From positions 1-64,000 of the forward strand of contig NZ_BLRH01000009.1 in NCBI RefSeq assembly GCF_025996515.1: a DNA stretch of 64,000 nucleotides. The letters run 5' to 3'. Source of the stretch: Rhizohabitans arisaemae (GTDB lineage: Bacteria; Actinomycetota; Actinomycetes; Streptosporangiales; Streptosporangiaceae). Below are positions 30,340 through 38,842 of this stretch, one piece after another; within the stretch, counting starts at the first letter, position 1, and every line of letters begins with the position of its first letter. The position numbers and the translations under genes are program-made. The notes below the pieces were generated by a model. The model was not told the origin of the DNA and made no database searches. It saw only the letters and a program-made list of their open reading frames with translations.

Positions 30340-33300
30340 GAGCGTGCTCCCAAGGCGATGAGCTCGACGAGCTCGCTGTCGGTCAGGTCGGCCAGCGCGG
30401 TCTCCCTGCCGGTCAGGACGGCGTCGGCCAGGGCGCGTTTGCGGGCCAGGAGGGCGTCGATGCGATCCTCGATCGTCAGCTCGGTCTGCAGCAGGTGCAC
30501 CTCCAGAGCGCGGCTCTGGCCGATGCGGTGGGCGCGGTCGATGGCCTGGGTCTCCACGGCCGGGTTCCACGGCCGGTCGAACATGATCACGTGGGCGGCT
30601 TCGGTCAAGGTGAGGCCGGTGCCGCCCGCGCCCAGGGTGAGGATCATGACCGGGTTGTAGCCGGTCTGAAAGGCATCAACGAGGCCCTGGCGAGCCTGCC
30701 CGGGCGGGATCTTGCCGTGCAGGAACAGCGGCTCGATGCCCTGGACGCGCAGATGGGTTTCCAGCAGACGGCCCATGGCGGCATAGCCGGTGAACACCAG
30801 AGCCTGTTCCCCCGCAGCCACGACGTCGGCGAGGAGGTCGTCGAGCGCGGCCAGCTTGCCCGAACGGCGCCGCTCGGCGGCGGGGTCATAGCGGTCGGGG
30901 GCTGGGGTTTCGCGCAGGTAGTGGGCGGGGGTGTTGCAGATCTGGCGCAGGTGCGTGAGCAGGGTGAGGACCAAGATGGCGCGCTCGCCCACGTGGGCGG
31001 CGTGGATCTGCTCCATGCTCTCGCGCGCCACCACCTCGTAAAGGCCGACCTGTTCGCGGGTGAGGGGCACGCAACGCCGGTTGGTGATCTTGGAGGGGAG
31101 TTCGGTGAGGATGTGCGGGTCACTCTTGCGGCGGCGCAGCAGGAAGGGGGCCAGTACCCGGGCCAGGCGGCGGGCGTGCTCGCCGCCGGGGTCGAGCTCG
31201 ATGGGGCGGGCGTAGCGGTCGGCGAAGGTGCGAGGGCTGCCGAACAGGCCGGGGTTGGCCCAGTCCAGGATCGACCAGGCCTCCATCACGCTGTTGGAGA
31301 CGGGGGTGCCGGTCAGCGCGATCCTCACCTTGCCGTTCAGCGAACGCAGGTGCAGGGCGGTCCGCGACAGGTGGTTCTTCACCTGCTGGGCTTCGTCGGC
31401 GATCAGGAGGCCGAACGGCTGTGCGGCCAACAGGTCGGCGTCGCGTTGCAGGGTGCCGTAGGTGGTGATGACCACCTCGTCCGCAGACAGGTCCGCCAGG
31501 GTGCGGCCGTGACCGTGGTAGCGGCGGACGCGGACGGCCGGGGCGAAGGCGGCGAACTCGCGTTCCCAGGTGACGAGCAGGGACGCCGGGCAGACGATCA
31601 GCGTCGGCGCGGCGCGTTCGGCCTGCTCGCGGCGGTGCAGGTGCAGGGCGATGGCGGTGATGCTCTTGCCGAGGCCCATGTCGTCGCCCAGGCAGGCGCC
31701 GAAGCCGAGACGGGTGAGGTTGGCCAGCCAGGCCAGTCCTCGCTGCTGGTAGTCGCGCAAGGTGGCCGTCAGCGCGGCGGGCGCGGGGACGGGCTGGTGG
31801 GTGCCGACGCGCAGGAACTCCACCAGGTCGGCGAGCGCGTCGAGCGGCTCGCATGCCACCAGGTCGCCGTCGATGGCGAGGCTGCCGGTGAGCGCCGCGG
31901 CCAGGGCCTCGGCCGCGGGCAGCGTGCCGAGGTCGCGGTGGGCGGCGCGGCGGGCGGTCTGCTCGGTGACCAGCAGCCACTGGCCGCGCAGGTGCACCAG
32001 GGCGCGGCCGTCGGCGGCCAGGATGTCCATCTCGTCCTCGGTCAGGCTGTCGCCGTCGACGGTGAGCTGCCAGCGGAAGTCCAGGACGTTGTCCAGGCCG
32101 AACGCGGCTTCGCGATTGCTGCGGGTGGAGCGGGCGCCGATCAGGGCGCGCACACCCAGGGCGCGGGCCCACTGGCCGGGCCAGGCGATCTCGATGCCGA
32201 CACGAGCCAGGTCCTGGCCTCTCTCGCCGAGCAGGAGCGCGGCTTCGGCGGCATGCACGGTGCAGCGGGCCGGGCGGTCCTGTTCCAGCAGGCGCGCCAG
32301 CGGCGGCCACAGCCGGGCGGCGGCGCGCAGCGCCCGGCGGACACGTTCCAGCTCGCCGGGGTCGGCACCGTGCCAGGGCAGGTACTCGGCGGCGTCGACG
32401 AGCCGGGCCTGGCCGCCGGGCGTGGTGGTTCTGACCCGTAGCACCGCCCACAGCAGCTCGGTGTCGTGCGGGCTGTTGGCGGGCGGCGGTTTGATCGTCA
32501 CGACCAGGCCGGGCGGCGGAAGCGGGTCGAGGATCGTGGTGACGCGGTCGGTCCAGGAGAGAAGGTCCGCGGTGTGCGGGCGCCGGGAGGGGGCAGTGTA
32601 AGGGGCGGCGCCGAGAGCGTACGCAGTGCCCGGGCCGCGCACGACCGCGTCGGCCAGAGCGTCCAGGACGTGCCGTACGACGATGCGGGGCGCCCACAGC
32701 CGGTAGGGGGTGCGGGCGGCCGGGACACAGTGCGCGTACGGCGGCATCGCCGCAGCCAAGCCGGCGGCGGTCGCGCGCTGGCCGGGGGTGAGCGGTCCGA
32801 GCTGCCAGGCGTCGCGCCCGCCCGGGTCGGTGCCCGGGTAGACGCGCTGGCCGGCGATGGCGTCCAATCCCAGGCAGATGACGGCACGCCAGGTGGCGGC
32901 ACTGGGGTGCAGTCCAGTCTCGGGCAGCCGGGCCAGGATCCCTGCCAGCAGCCTGAGCGGCATCGTCCAGGCGGTCATCATGCGGACGCGCACGCCGACG
33001 CCCATCCCGGGCAGCACCAGCTCGACGTTCACCGCCCGCACCGTCGCGGCCGGGTCGAGGCCCGGCAGCGGGCTGCCGTCCAGGTGGTAGATCAGCAGCC
33101 GCGCGGGGCTCAGGTCGGGGCTCAGGTCGGGGCTCAGATCCGCGCTCATCGCGGCCCCCGCCCGCAGAACATCCTCCACCAGCCGCACGACCGCCATCGT
33201 CTGGGCGGGCGACACAGTGAGCGCCTGGGTGGTGGCCGAGCGCGGGGACGGTACAAGCTGAGGCTCCGCCGTCGCCGGAACCGCCTGCGGCTCTGAAGCC

Positions 33301-34973
33301 GTCGGGGCCACGTCCGGCTCCGAGGTCGGGGTGGGGAGGGCGGGGATCAGCACGAGGCTGGCGATCAGCGCCCGCGCGGCCTCCTGGTAGGAGGCGCGTT
33401 TGCTCGCCGCGCGCCCGAGGGCGGTGACGGTCTGGCCCTGGTGGAGGCATGACAGGGTGCACGTGAACACCTGCCGGTGCGGCAGGCCCGAGGTCGCATA
33501 CCGCGGGTCGACCTCGGCGATGACGCCGGTCTGGCGCAGCCAGTTCAACCGCCTGAGGGGGTCCTTGCCCGCAGGCACCGGCTTGACCGCCGACACCGCC
33601 CGCACCGGCGTCTCCGGCGGGGCTTCGTCATCGGCGACGACCAAAGCCAGCAGCGCGCGGGCGGCCTGCTCACGCGCCGCACTCTTGCTCAGTCCCTCCC
33701 CCGCCGCCTGAATATCGCGGCCATTCGAACGGCACACGGCCCGGCAGGTGAACAGCGGCTGGGCGCCGCTGATCCCGGTCGAGACGTCGAACGCCAAACC
33801 GGTGACCAGTTCGACGTGGACGAGATCGTTCAGCGCGCTGACCGGGTGATCGGGCGCCACCCTGCCCACCGGCGTCGCCGCCTTCGGCGTGCCCGAGTAC
33901 AGCGCGAGCGGCAGTCCGGCCACCTCGGCCAGCAGGGCGGCCGTGGCCGCGCGTCGGGCCTGCTTCCTCGACCGCTTCGGCCCGCCGCTCACCAGCAGGA
34001 TCCCGGCACCGGTGCCGGGATCGTAGCTCACCCGCGTCTGGAACCGCGTCGTCTCCGGGGTGGCTCCCGGAACGGTGATGTCCTCGTAGACCGGCGCGGG
34101 CCGACCGATGGCGTTGGCGTGGAGGTTGAGGATCGTGGCCGCGGGCCCACCTTTGGCGGCGATCGTGTCAATGATGGCCTGGCGGGCTGACTCCCACTGC
34201 GGCGCCGCCGCCTGGAAGAGCACCAGGTGCAGGGCCTGCGGGTCCAGCGCGCCCGCGCGGACGCGGGCGATGATCTCGGCAACCACAGCCGGCGCCACGA
34301 CGGCTTGCGCGCATACCCGCTGAAGCTCGGCGAGGAAGCCGTCGGTCGGCGGCTCGACCGCCACCGGCGCGAATGCGCCGCCGGCGCCGACGGGCGCCCA
34401 GTGCGCGCCGTCGCCGGCCTCCTGCGCCACCGGCTGGACCGCACAGAGGTGCCCGAGCAGGCTCAGCGCGGCGCGATGCTGAGCGGCTTTGCGCTGGTCG
34501 GCGTAGGCGGCGAGGCCGTGAACGAACCCGCCGGGTGTCCGCCACCCGGCCTGCACCCCGAACCAGCCCGTCCCGGCCTCGCTCGGCAGAGCACGCACCA
34601 AAAGCACCGCCTTCACCGCCTGGATCTGCAAGGTGAGAACCGCCGTGGCACGCTCAGGGGTCAAGGCCAGCGCCACCCAGGCGGCCTTCCGTATCGGCCA
34701 CACGCGCTGGGGCTCGATCGCGCTGTCGAGCAGCAGGGCCCGCAGATCACGCGTCCGCAACCGGCCCGCCCCGGCCCGCCGGGTGACTTCGGCGGCGAAC
34801 GCCTCAGGCAACAGATCATCCGCGCACGCCCTGGCCAGCAGACGGCTGAACTCCCGGTCGTCCAGCCCTCGGAACCCGGCCGCGTCACAGCGACGCAACT
34901 CCCGGCGTTCGTGCTCCTGAGTACGCAGCCTGAGGGCATCGACGATCGTCAGCGGGGTGGGCTGGGTCGTCAC
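30336..34973 (-). CDS. SNF2-family ATPase with N-terminal dsRBM-like repeats
   Basis: Predicted 1545-residue ATPase. The C-terminal engine is complete: a SNF2-associated domain (about 945-1060, LTEDEMDILAADGRALVHLRG), Walker A GDDMGLGKSITA (1096-1107), Walker B DEAQ (1192-1195), motif III LTGTPVSN (1220-1227), and the C-lobe with GAGGTGLTLTEA and QAIDRAHRIGQ (1476-1486). The N-terminal third contains three segments (about 279-353, 377-447, 472-540), and a weaker one (132-177), that end in a dsRNA-binding-motif pattern: Phe-x-Cys/Thr strands, a Gly-x-Gly turn, then SKSAAREQAARALLAL, PKRSRKQARRAATAALLAE or SKRASYQEAARALIASL. The GTG at 34973 follows AGGAGGAGG, so the longer frame is discarded. 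The role is unknown; DNA or RNA translocation in defence or repair is possible. Confidence 0.85.
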   Translation of the reverse strand: MTTQPTPLTIVDALRLRTQEHERRELRRCDAAGFRGLDDREFSRLLARACADDLLPEAFAAEVTRRAGAGRLRTRDLRALLLDSAIEPQRVWPIRKAAWVALALTPERATAVLTLQIQAVKAVLLVRALPSEAGTGWFGVQAGWRTPGGFVHGLAAYADQRKAAQHRAALSLLGHLCAVQPVAQEAGDGAHWAPVGAGGAFAPVAVEPPTDGFLAELQRVCAQAVVAPAVVAEIIARVRAGALDPQALHLVLFQAAAPQWESARQAIIDTIAAKGGPAATILNLHANAIGRPAPVYEDITVPGATPETTRFQTRVSYDPGTGAGILLVSGGPKRSRKQARRAATAALLAEVAGLPLALYSGTPKAATPVGRVAPDHPVSALNDLVHVELVTGLAFDVSTGISGAQPLFTCRAVCRSNGRDIQAAGEGLSKSAAREQAARALLALVVADDEAPPETPVRAVSAVKPVPAGKDPLRRLNWLRQTGVIAEVDPRYATSGLPHRQVFTCTLSCLHQGQTVTALGRAASKRASYQEAARALIASLVLIPALPTPTSEPDVAPTASEPQAVPATAEPQLVPSPRSATTQALTVSPAQTMAVVRLVEDVLRAGAAMSADLSPDLSPDLSPARLLIYHLDGSPLPGLDPAATVRAVNVELVLPGMGVGVRVRMMTAWTMPLRLLAGILARLPETGLHPSAATWRAVICLGLDAIAGQRVYPGTDPGGRDAWQLGPLTPGQRATAAGLAAAMPPYAHCVPAARTPYRLWAPRIVVRHVLDALADAVVRGPGTAYALGAAPYTAPSRRPHTADLLSWTDRVTTILDPLPPPGLVVTIKPPPANSPHDTELLWAVLRVRTTTPGGQARLVDAAEYLPWHGADPGELERVRRALRAAARLWPPLARLLEQDRPARCTVHAAEAALLLGERGQDLARVGIEIAWPGQWARALGVRALIGARSTRSNREAAFGLDNVLDFRWQLTVDGDSLTEDEMDILAADGRALVHLRGQWLLVTEQTARRAAHRDLGTLPAAEALAAALTGSLAIDGDLVACEPLDALADLVEFLRVGTHQPVPAPAALTATLRDYQQRGLAWLANLTRLGFGACLGDDMGLGKSITAIALHLHRREQAERAAPTLIVCPASLLVTWEREFAAFAPAVRVRRYHGHGRTLADLSADEVVITTYGTLQRDADLLAAQPFGLLIADEAQQVKNHLSRTALHLRSLNGKVRIALTGTPVSNSVMEAWSILDWANPGLFGSPRTFADRYARPIELDPGGEHARRLARVLAPFLLRRRKSDPHILTELPSKITNRRCVPLTREQVGLYEVVARESMEQIHAAHVGERAILVLTLLTHLRQICNTPAHYLRETPAPDRYDPAAERRRSGKLAALDDLLADVVAAGEQALVFTGYAAMGRLLETHLRVQGIEPLFLHGKIPPGQARQGLVDAFQTGYNPVMILTLGAGGTGLTLTEAAHVIMFDRPWNPAVETQAIDRAHRIGQSRALEVHLLQTELTIEDRIDALLARKRALADAVLTGRETALADLTDSELVELIALGARS
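33105..33140 (-). repeat. Three 12-nt tandem repeats inside the SNF2 gene
   Basis: The unit GGGGCTCAGGTC occurs three times in a row (the last with one change) and encodes Asp-Leu-Ser-Pro repeated in the linker between the dsRBM-like region and the SNF2-associated part. Copy number could vary without changing the frame. Confidence 0.8.
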
Positions 34974-35295
34974 TCTCGCCTCCTCCTGATGTATGCGGCA
35001 AAGGCAGGACACGGTTCGATACGATCAGGGCAGAACGGGCGTCTATGCCCTCAGATCCTGTGGCGCCGGCCAGATCATGTGCCAGATGAGGGCTGGTTCA
35101 TCGCCCGACGATAACCGAGGCGCACCCGCCACGCAGCCCCTTCATCACAGCCCCCAGGCGAGCCCTTCACCCCCCGACGCCTTGACCGCGTACAGCCGTC
35201 GGCCCTCCGCCGCCGATCTCGCTCCTGCCACGCCTTGGAGAGCATCGCCGCGTACGACCGCGACGGCGCCCGACCGAACGCCGCGAGAATGCGCG
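34974..35295. other. Gap between SNF2 gene and right repeat
   Basis: About 320 nt upstream of the SNF2 gene. It holds that gene's ribosome binding site and presumably its promoter, then sequence of unknown origin up to the repeat edge. It does not contain the missing 5' part of the PIN gene, and no integrase, tRNA or attachment core was recognised. Confidence 0.5.
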
Positions 35296-35501
35296 AAGAG
35301 TTCGGCGACCGCATCGCCCCGATCACCGGCGAGGTCGTACAGGAGTGGGGGCGGATGAACGTCCCCGAGTCGTTGCCGGTGGTGGACGGGCTGATCGCCG
35401 CCACCGCCAGGGTGAACGACTGGATTCTCGTCACCCGGAACACCAAGGACTACACCCGGACGGGCGTCCGCCTCCTCAACCCGTTCATCCCGGCGGGCTG
35501 A
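35296..35501 (+). pseudogene. 5'-truncated PIN-domain gene
   Basis: Encodes the last ~68 residues of the PIN toxin at 18,950, nearly identical in sequence (from EFGDRIAPITGEV to LLNPFIPAG). The first ~70 residues, including the LLDTN strand and the conserved Glu, are absent, so the metal site cannot form. An ATG a few codons upstream could still start a short product. Confidence 0.85.
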
Positions 35502-35515
35502 TTTCACCTCGCATA

Positions 35516-35548
35516 GTCATGTCATCTGTATATAGTGGATGGCATGAC
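35516..35548. promoter_or_regulatory. PadR operator palindrome overlapping the padR start
   Basis: Arms GTCATGTCATC and GATGGCATGAC (10 of 11 complementary) around TGTATATAGTG. The right arm includes the ATG of padR at 35544, and TATAGT could serve as -10. Bound PadR would therefore block its own operon. Binding is inferred from symmetry and position. Confidence 0.55.
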
Positions 35549-35882
35549 AGAGAGGTCCATGCAGGAACCCACGTTCCTCATACTCACCGCCTTGGCCTCC
35601 GGGCCCCAGCACGGCTACGCCATCATCACCGAGGTCACCGGCATCTCCGCGGGCCGGGTGAAACTGCGCGCGGGCACCCTCTACGCCGCCCTCGACCGGT
35701 TGCAGACCGAAGGGCTCATCGCCGAGGACCGGGAGGAGATCGTCGACGGCCGGGTCCGCCGCTACTACCGGCTCACCGGCGAGGGAGCCACCCGGCTCGC
35801 CACCGAAGCCGAACGGCTCCGCCGCAACGCCGCGGAAGCCGTCGCCCGGCTCCGCACCGGTTACGCGGGAGGCACAGCGTGA
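35544..35882 (+). CDS. PadR-family transcriptional regulator
   Basis: Predicted 112-residue winged helix-turn-helix repressor. PadR landmarks are FLILTALASGPQHGYAI, the recognition segment LRAGTLYAALDRLQTEGLIA and the wing RVRRYYRLTGEG; the C-terminal helix is for dimerisation. The ATG at 35544 lies in the right arm of a palindrome, leaving no room for a normal ribosome binding site, so the mRNA may be almost leaderless. Its stop overlaps the next gene (GTGA), making a three-gene operon with two membrane proteins. Confidence 0.9.
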   Translation: MTERSMQEPTFLILTALASGPQHGYAIITEVTGISAGRVKLRAGTLYAALDRLQTEGLIAEDREEIVDGRVRRYYRLTGEGATRLATEAERLRRNAAEAVARLRTGYAGGTA

Positions 35883-36904
35883 ACGAAGGACTCCTCCCGC
35901 TGCCCGCCTCCCCCGACCCCTGGGAACAGGACGAGGCCGCGCTCACCCGGCGCTACCGCAAACTCCTTGCCTGGTACCCCAGGGACCATCGGGCCCGCCA
36001 CGAGGAGGAGATGATCGGGGTGCTGCTCGCGGGGGCGCATCCCGGTCAACGCCACCCAGGGCTCGGAGACACCGCCGACCTGGCGAAGGGCGCCCTCCAT
36101 ATCCGGCTCCAACGCGCCTTCGGCCCCACCCGGGCCGCCGACTGGCAACGCGCGTCGCTGATCGCCGGCGTGATCGGTCTCGTGCTTCAAGCCACCGTGG
36201 GCCTGGGTGCCATGGCACAATGGGCGATCGTTTCGCGGGTCGAGGACTCTGATCCCGCCTTGATGTGGACCTTTACTTCAGCGCTTGCCCTCTTCCCGTT
36301 GATCGTCATCGGGGCGATGCGTACCAACCGGCGGTGGCTCGTCGCCGGGCTCGCCTGGACTCTGCTCGCCGCCGAACAAGCCGTCACGTTCACCGTGATG
36401 GGCACCTACCTCATACCCGCGCCCGAGATGATCGGGCCAAACGACCCGCTGCTCCAGTGGCCGACCGTGCTCTCCGCGGCCACCGCGATCTCGCTCACCC
36501 TCGCCAAAGAGCCATGGCACTCGCTGAAGTCCCTACGGTGGAGCCGGATCACTCCGGTGCTCGGGGGCCTGATCGCGTACGGCACCTGGGTGGTGTTCTT
36601 CGGCCACATACCTGTCGGTGTCCTGTACGACGAGCTGAACCCCCAGCTCTTCGCCACCGCGTTGGCAGCAGGCCTCGCCCTGCGATCGGCGACCGGCCGC
36701 CGCGCCCTCCTCTTCCTCTCCCCCGCCCTTGTATCCCTCATGTACTTCGCCTTCTTCGGGGACTTCAACCCCCCGATCGACCTCCTCACGATCGTGGGCC
36801 TGATCGCGCTGGCGGTCACCGCCTCCAGATTCCGCCGTGCCCGAGGCGACCAAACCGGTGAGGTCGGCGACACCGGCCCCGGCACCACCGGAAGGCGAGC
36901 GTGA
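35879..36904 (+). CDS. PadR-associated membrane protein 1
   Basis: Predicted 341-residue protein with a cytoplasmic N-terminal segment (about 90 residues, including RYRKLLAWYPRDHRARHEEE) followed by about eight hydrophobic helices. It is a paralogue of the next gene: the segment EEEMIGVLLAGAHPGQRHPG is shared exactly. Members of this type commonly follow padR genes in actinobacteria, and their function is not established. The GTG start overlaps the padR stop, and the stop overlaps the next start (GTGA), so all three are translationally coupled. Confidence 0.75.
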   Translation: MNEGLLPLPASPDPWEQDEAALTRRYRKLLAWYPRDHRARHEEEMIGVLLAGAHPGQRHPGLGDTADLAKGALHIRLQRAFGPTRAADWQRASLIAGVIGLVLQATVGLGAMAQWAIVSRVEDSDPALMWTFTSALALFPLIVIGAMRTNRRWLVAGLAWTLLAAEQAVTFTVMGTYLIPAPEMIGPNDPLLQWPTVLSAATAISLTLAKEPWHSLKSLRWSRITPVLGGLIAYGTWVVFFGHIPVGVLYDELNPQLFATALAAGLALRSATGRRALLFLSPALVSLMYFAFFGDFNPPIDLLTIVGLIALAVTASRFRRARGDQTGEVGDTGPGTTGRRA

Positions 36905-37872
36905 GCGACGGACGGCACAACGTGCCCGCCGTTGCGGTGGGACCTCCAGGCGAAGCACTTGCCTGCCGCTACCGGCGACTGCTCGCCTGGTACCCCAAGG
37001 AACATCGGGCCCGCCACGAGGAGGAGATGATCGGGGTACTGCTCGCGGGGGCGCACCCCGGCCAACGCCACCCCGGCGTCCGCGACACCGCCGACCTGGC
37101 CAGGGGTGCCCTGCTCATCCGGTTCGGGCGCGCCTTCGGCCCCAACCGGACCGCCCACTGGCAACGCGCTCTGCTGATCGCCGCCCTCATCGGCCTGACG
37201 ATGCAAGGTCTCCAAGGCATGAGGTGGCTCACCGGCCTGGTCACCGACCGCACGGGTGACATCCTTCCCATCGCGGAATGGCCTTTCATCGTCGCATCCG
37301 CCCTCCTGCCGATCGGCGGCCTCCTGTTGATGGGCGCCGGACGACGTTGGCCGGCGGCCGGTCTCGCCTGGGCTCTGATCGCCGTCGAGGAGACGTTCGT
37401 CTACTTGATGGTGCTTGAACACAGCATCCCCGCCCCCGGACCGCTCGCCCTGGCCACCTATCTGACCACCTGGGAGAAGCTGGTCCCCCTGGTGGCCACC
37501 GTCTCCCTGACTCTCCTGAGGGAGCCACGACGTGGGCTGAAGTCCCTGGGGCCTGCCAGGTTGGCATTGGGCTTCGCCGGGCTGCTGACCGCGTTCATCT
37601 GGGTGGAGGAACTAGCCCGCTTCACCCCCGCCTTCCTCGCGGGGCTCGCCGTCTTCGCCGTGACCGCCGGTCTCGCACTCCGATCGGCGACCGGCCGCCG
37701 CCTCCTGATCCTTCTTGCGCTGCCCTCGTTCGCCTACATGGCCTTGCTCCTCCGGTATTTCGATTCCGGACTCGTCGCGGTCGTCGGCATGGTCGCGCTG
37801 TGCGCCGTCACCGCGGTGTTTCCCCGTCAAGGTGATCCTCGGGCACCCGAGGCACGGCGAGCGGAGCCGTAG
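36901..37872 (+). CDS. PadR-associated membrane protein 2
   Basis: Predicted 323-residue paralogue of the preceding protein, with the same soluble N-terminal region (RYRRLLAWYPKEHRARHEEE) and about eight membrane helices. The two diverge more in the helices than in the N-terminus. A fragment of this gene, not of the first, appears as debris near 19,500 beside the left repeat. It ends just before a strong bidirectional terminator. Function unknown; possibly an envelope stress or drug-response protein controlled by PadR. Confidence 0.75.
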   Translation: MSDGRHNVPAVAVGPPGEALACRYRRLLAWYPKEHRARHEEEMIGVLLAGAHPGQRHPGVRDTADLARGALLIRFGRAFGPNRTAHWQRALLIAALIGLTMQGLQGMRWLTGLVTDRTGDILPIAEWPFIVASALLPIGGLLLMGAGRRWPAAGLAWALIAVEETFVYLMVLEHSIPAPGPLALATYLTTWEKLVPLVATVSLTLLREPRRGLKSLGPARLALGFAGLLTAFIWVEELARFTPAFLAGLAVFAVTAGLALRSATGRRLLILLALPSFAYMALLLRYFDSGLVAVVGMVALCAVTAVFPRQGDPRAPEARRAEP

Positions 37873-37920
37873 GCGCCGGTGAGGTGTCCCCGGCCTCCTG
37901 GCCTCGGCCGGCGAGCGAAA

Positions 37921-37976
37921 TCACCCGGACCGGCCGCGCGGTCGAGGAAAACGACCGCGTGGCCGGTTCAGGGTGA
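37921..37976. terminator. Bidirectional terminator between membrane protein 2 and aroE
   Basis: A 16-bp stem with one G-T pair (37929-37944 with 37952-37967, 7-nt loop) is extended by outer arms TCACCC and GGGTGA. It lies between convergent genes and can serve both. It also marks the return to the core genome. Confidence 0.75.
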
Positions 37977-38007
37977 ATCCGGCCTGAAACAGAGGCTCGA
38001 CAGGTGC

Positions 38008-38835
38008 TCAGGAGCGGGCGGCGAGTTCCTTCAGGCCCGCGGCGCGCATCGCCTCGACCGGGACGTCGTGGCGGCCGGTGATCAGCTCGACCTGGCGGGC
38101 CGCCTGGTGCAGGAGCATCTCGAAGCCGCCGACGACCGTGCCCCCGGCACGCCGTACCGCCTCCGCGAGGGGGCTCGGCCAGGGGGCGTAGGCCACGTCG
38201 AACACCGTGGGGGCCGATGCGGCGATGCGCTCGGCGTAGGCGTCGGCGCCGCCGGACGGCAGGGTGGAGATCACCAGGTCGGCCTCGAACGAGGCCTGAG
38301 CAAGCGGTTGTACGGCTGCCGCGACGCCGAGGCGTTCGGCGGCGGCGAGGGCCTCCCCCGCCCGGGTGACCTCCCTGACCAGCAGGGTCGCCTCGGAGAG
38401 GCCGAGTTGCTGGAGCGCCGCCAGGGCGGAGCAGGCGGTAGCGCCGCCGCCGAGGACGATCGCGGACCCCGGTTTGCCGGCCCCGGCCTCCTCCAGCGCG
38501 CGCACGATGCCGTACACGTCGGTGTTGTCACCGCGGCGGACGCCGCCGCCGAGCAGGACGGTGTTGGCGCCGCCGACGGCGACCGCGAGCGGCGACACCT
38601 CGTCCAGCAGCGGGAGCACGGCCCGCTTGAGCGGCATGGTGAGGGAGAGTCCCGCCCAGCGGTCGTCGAGTCCGTCGATCAGGGCGGGCAGGCCCGCCTC
38701 GTCGCATTCGATCGCGGCGTACCGCCAGTCGTCCAGGCCCATCGCCGCGTAGGCGCCCCGGTGCAGGGCGGGTGAGAGGGAGTGCGCGATCGGCGACCCC
38801 AGCACAGCGCAAAGGGTGAGCTGCGGCATGCACAT
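38008..38835 (-). CDS. aroE: Shikimate dehydrogenase
   Basis: NADPH-dependent reduction of 3-dehydroshikimate to shikimate in aromatic amino acid synthesis. Predicted 275 residues. The N-terminal substrate domain has GSPIAHSLSPALH and the catalytic lysine in LTMPLKRAV. The partner aspartate is in GDNTDVYG. The nucleotide-binding GGGATACSALAAL is slightly altered from GAGGAA. It lies 7 nt downstream of mltG, the common order in actinobacteria. Confidence 0.92.
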   Translation of the reverse strand: MCMPQLTLCAVLGSPIAHSLSPALHRGAYAAMGLDDWRYAAIECDEAGLPALIDGLDDRWAGLSLTMPLKRAVLPLLDEVSPLAVAVGGANTVLLGGGVRRGDNTDVYGIVRALEEAGAGKPGSAIVLGGGATACSALAALQQLGLSEATLLVREVTRAGEALAAAERLGVAAAVQPLAQASFEADLVISTLPSGGADAYAERIAASAPTVFDVAYAPWPSPLAEAVRRAGGTVVGGFEMLLHQAARQVELITGRHDVPVEAMRAAGLKELAARS

Positions 38836-38842
38836 CGGTGCC

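Larger units (their letters stand above)
35296..35600 (+). repeat. 305-bp direct repeat, right copy
   Basis: Partner of 19,161-19,465 (offset 16,135 nt, same orientation). Unlike the left copy it continues without a break into an intact padR and two membrane proteins. The left copy alone has the complete 5' part of the PIN gene. The two copies therefore complement each other: one crossover would rebuild a full locus. Confidence 0.92.
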
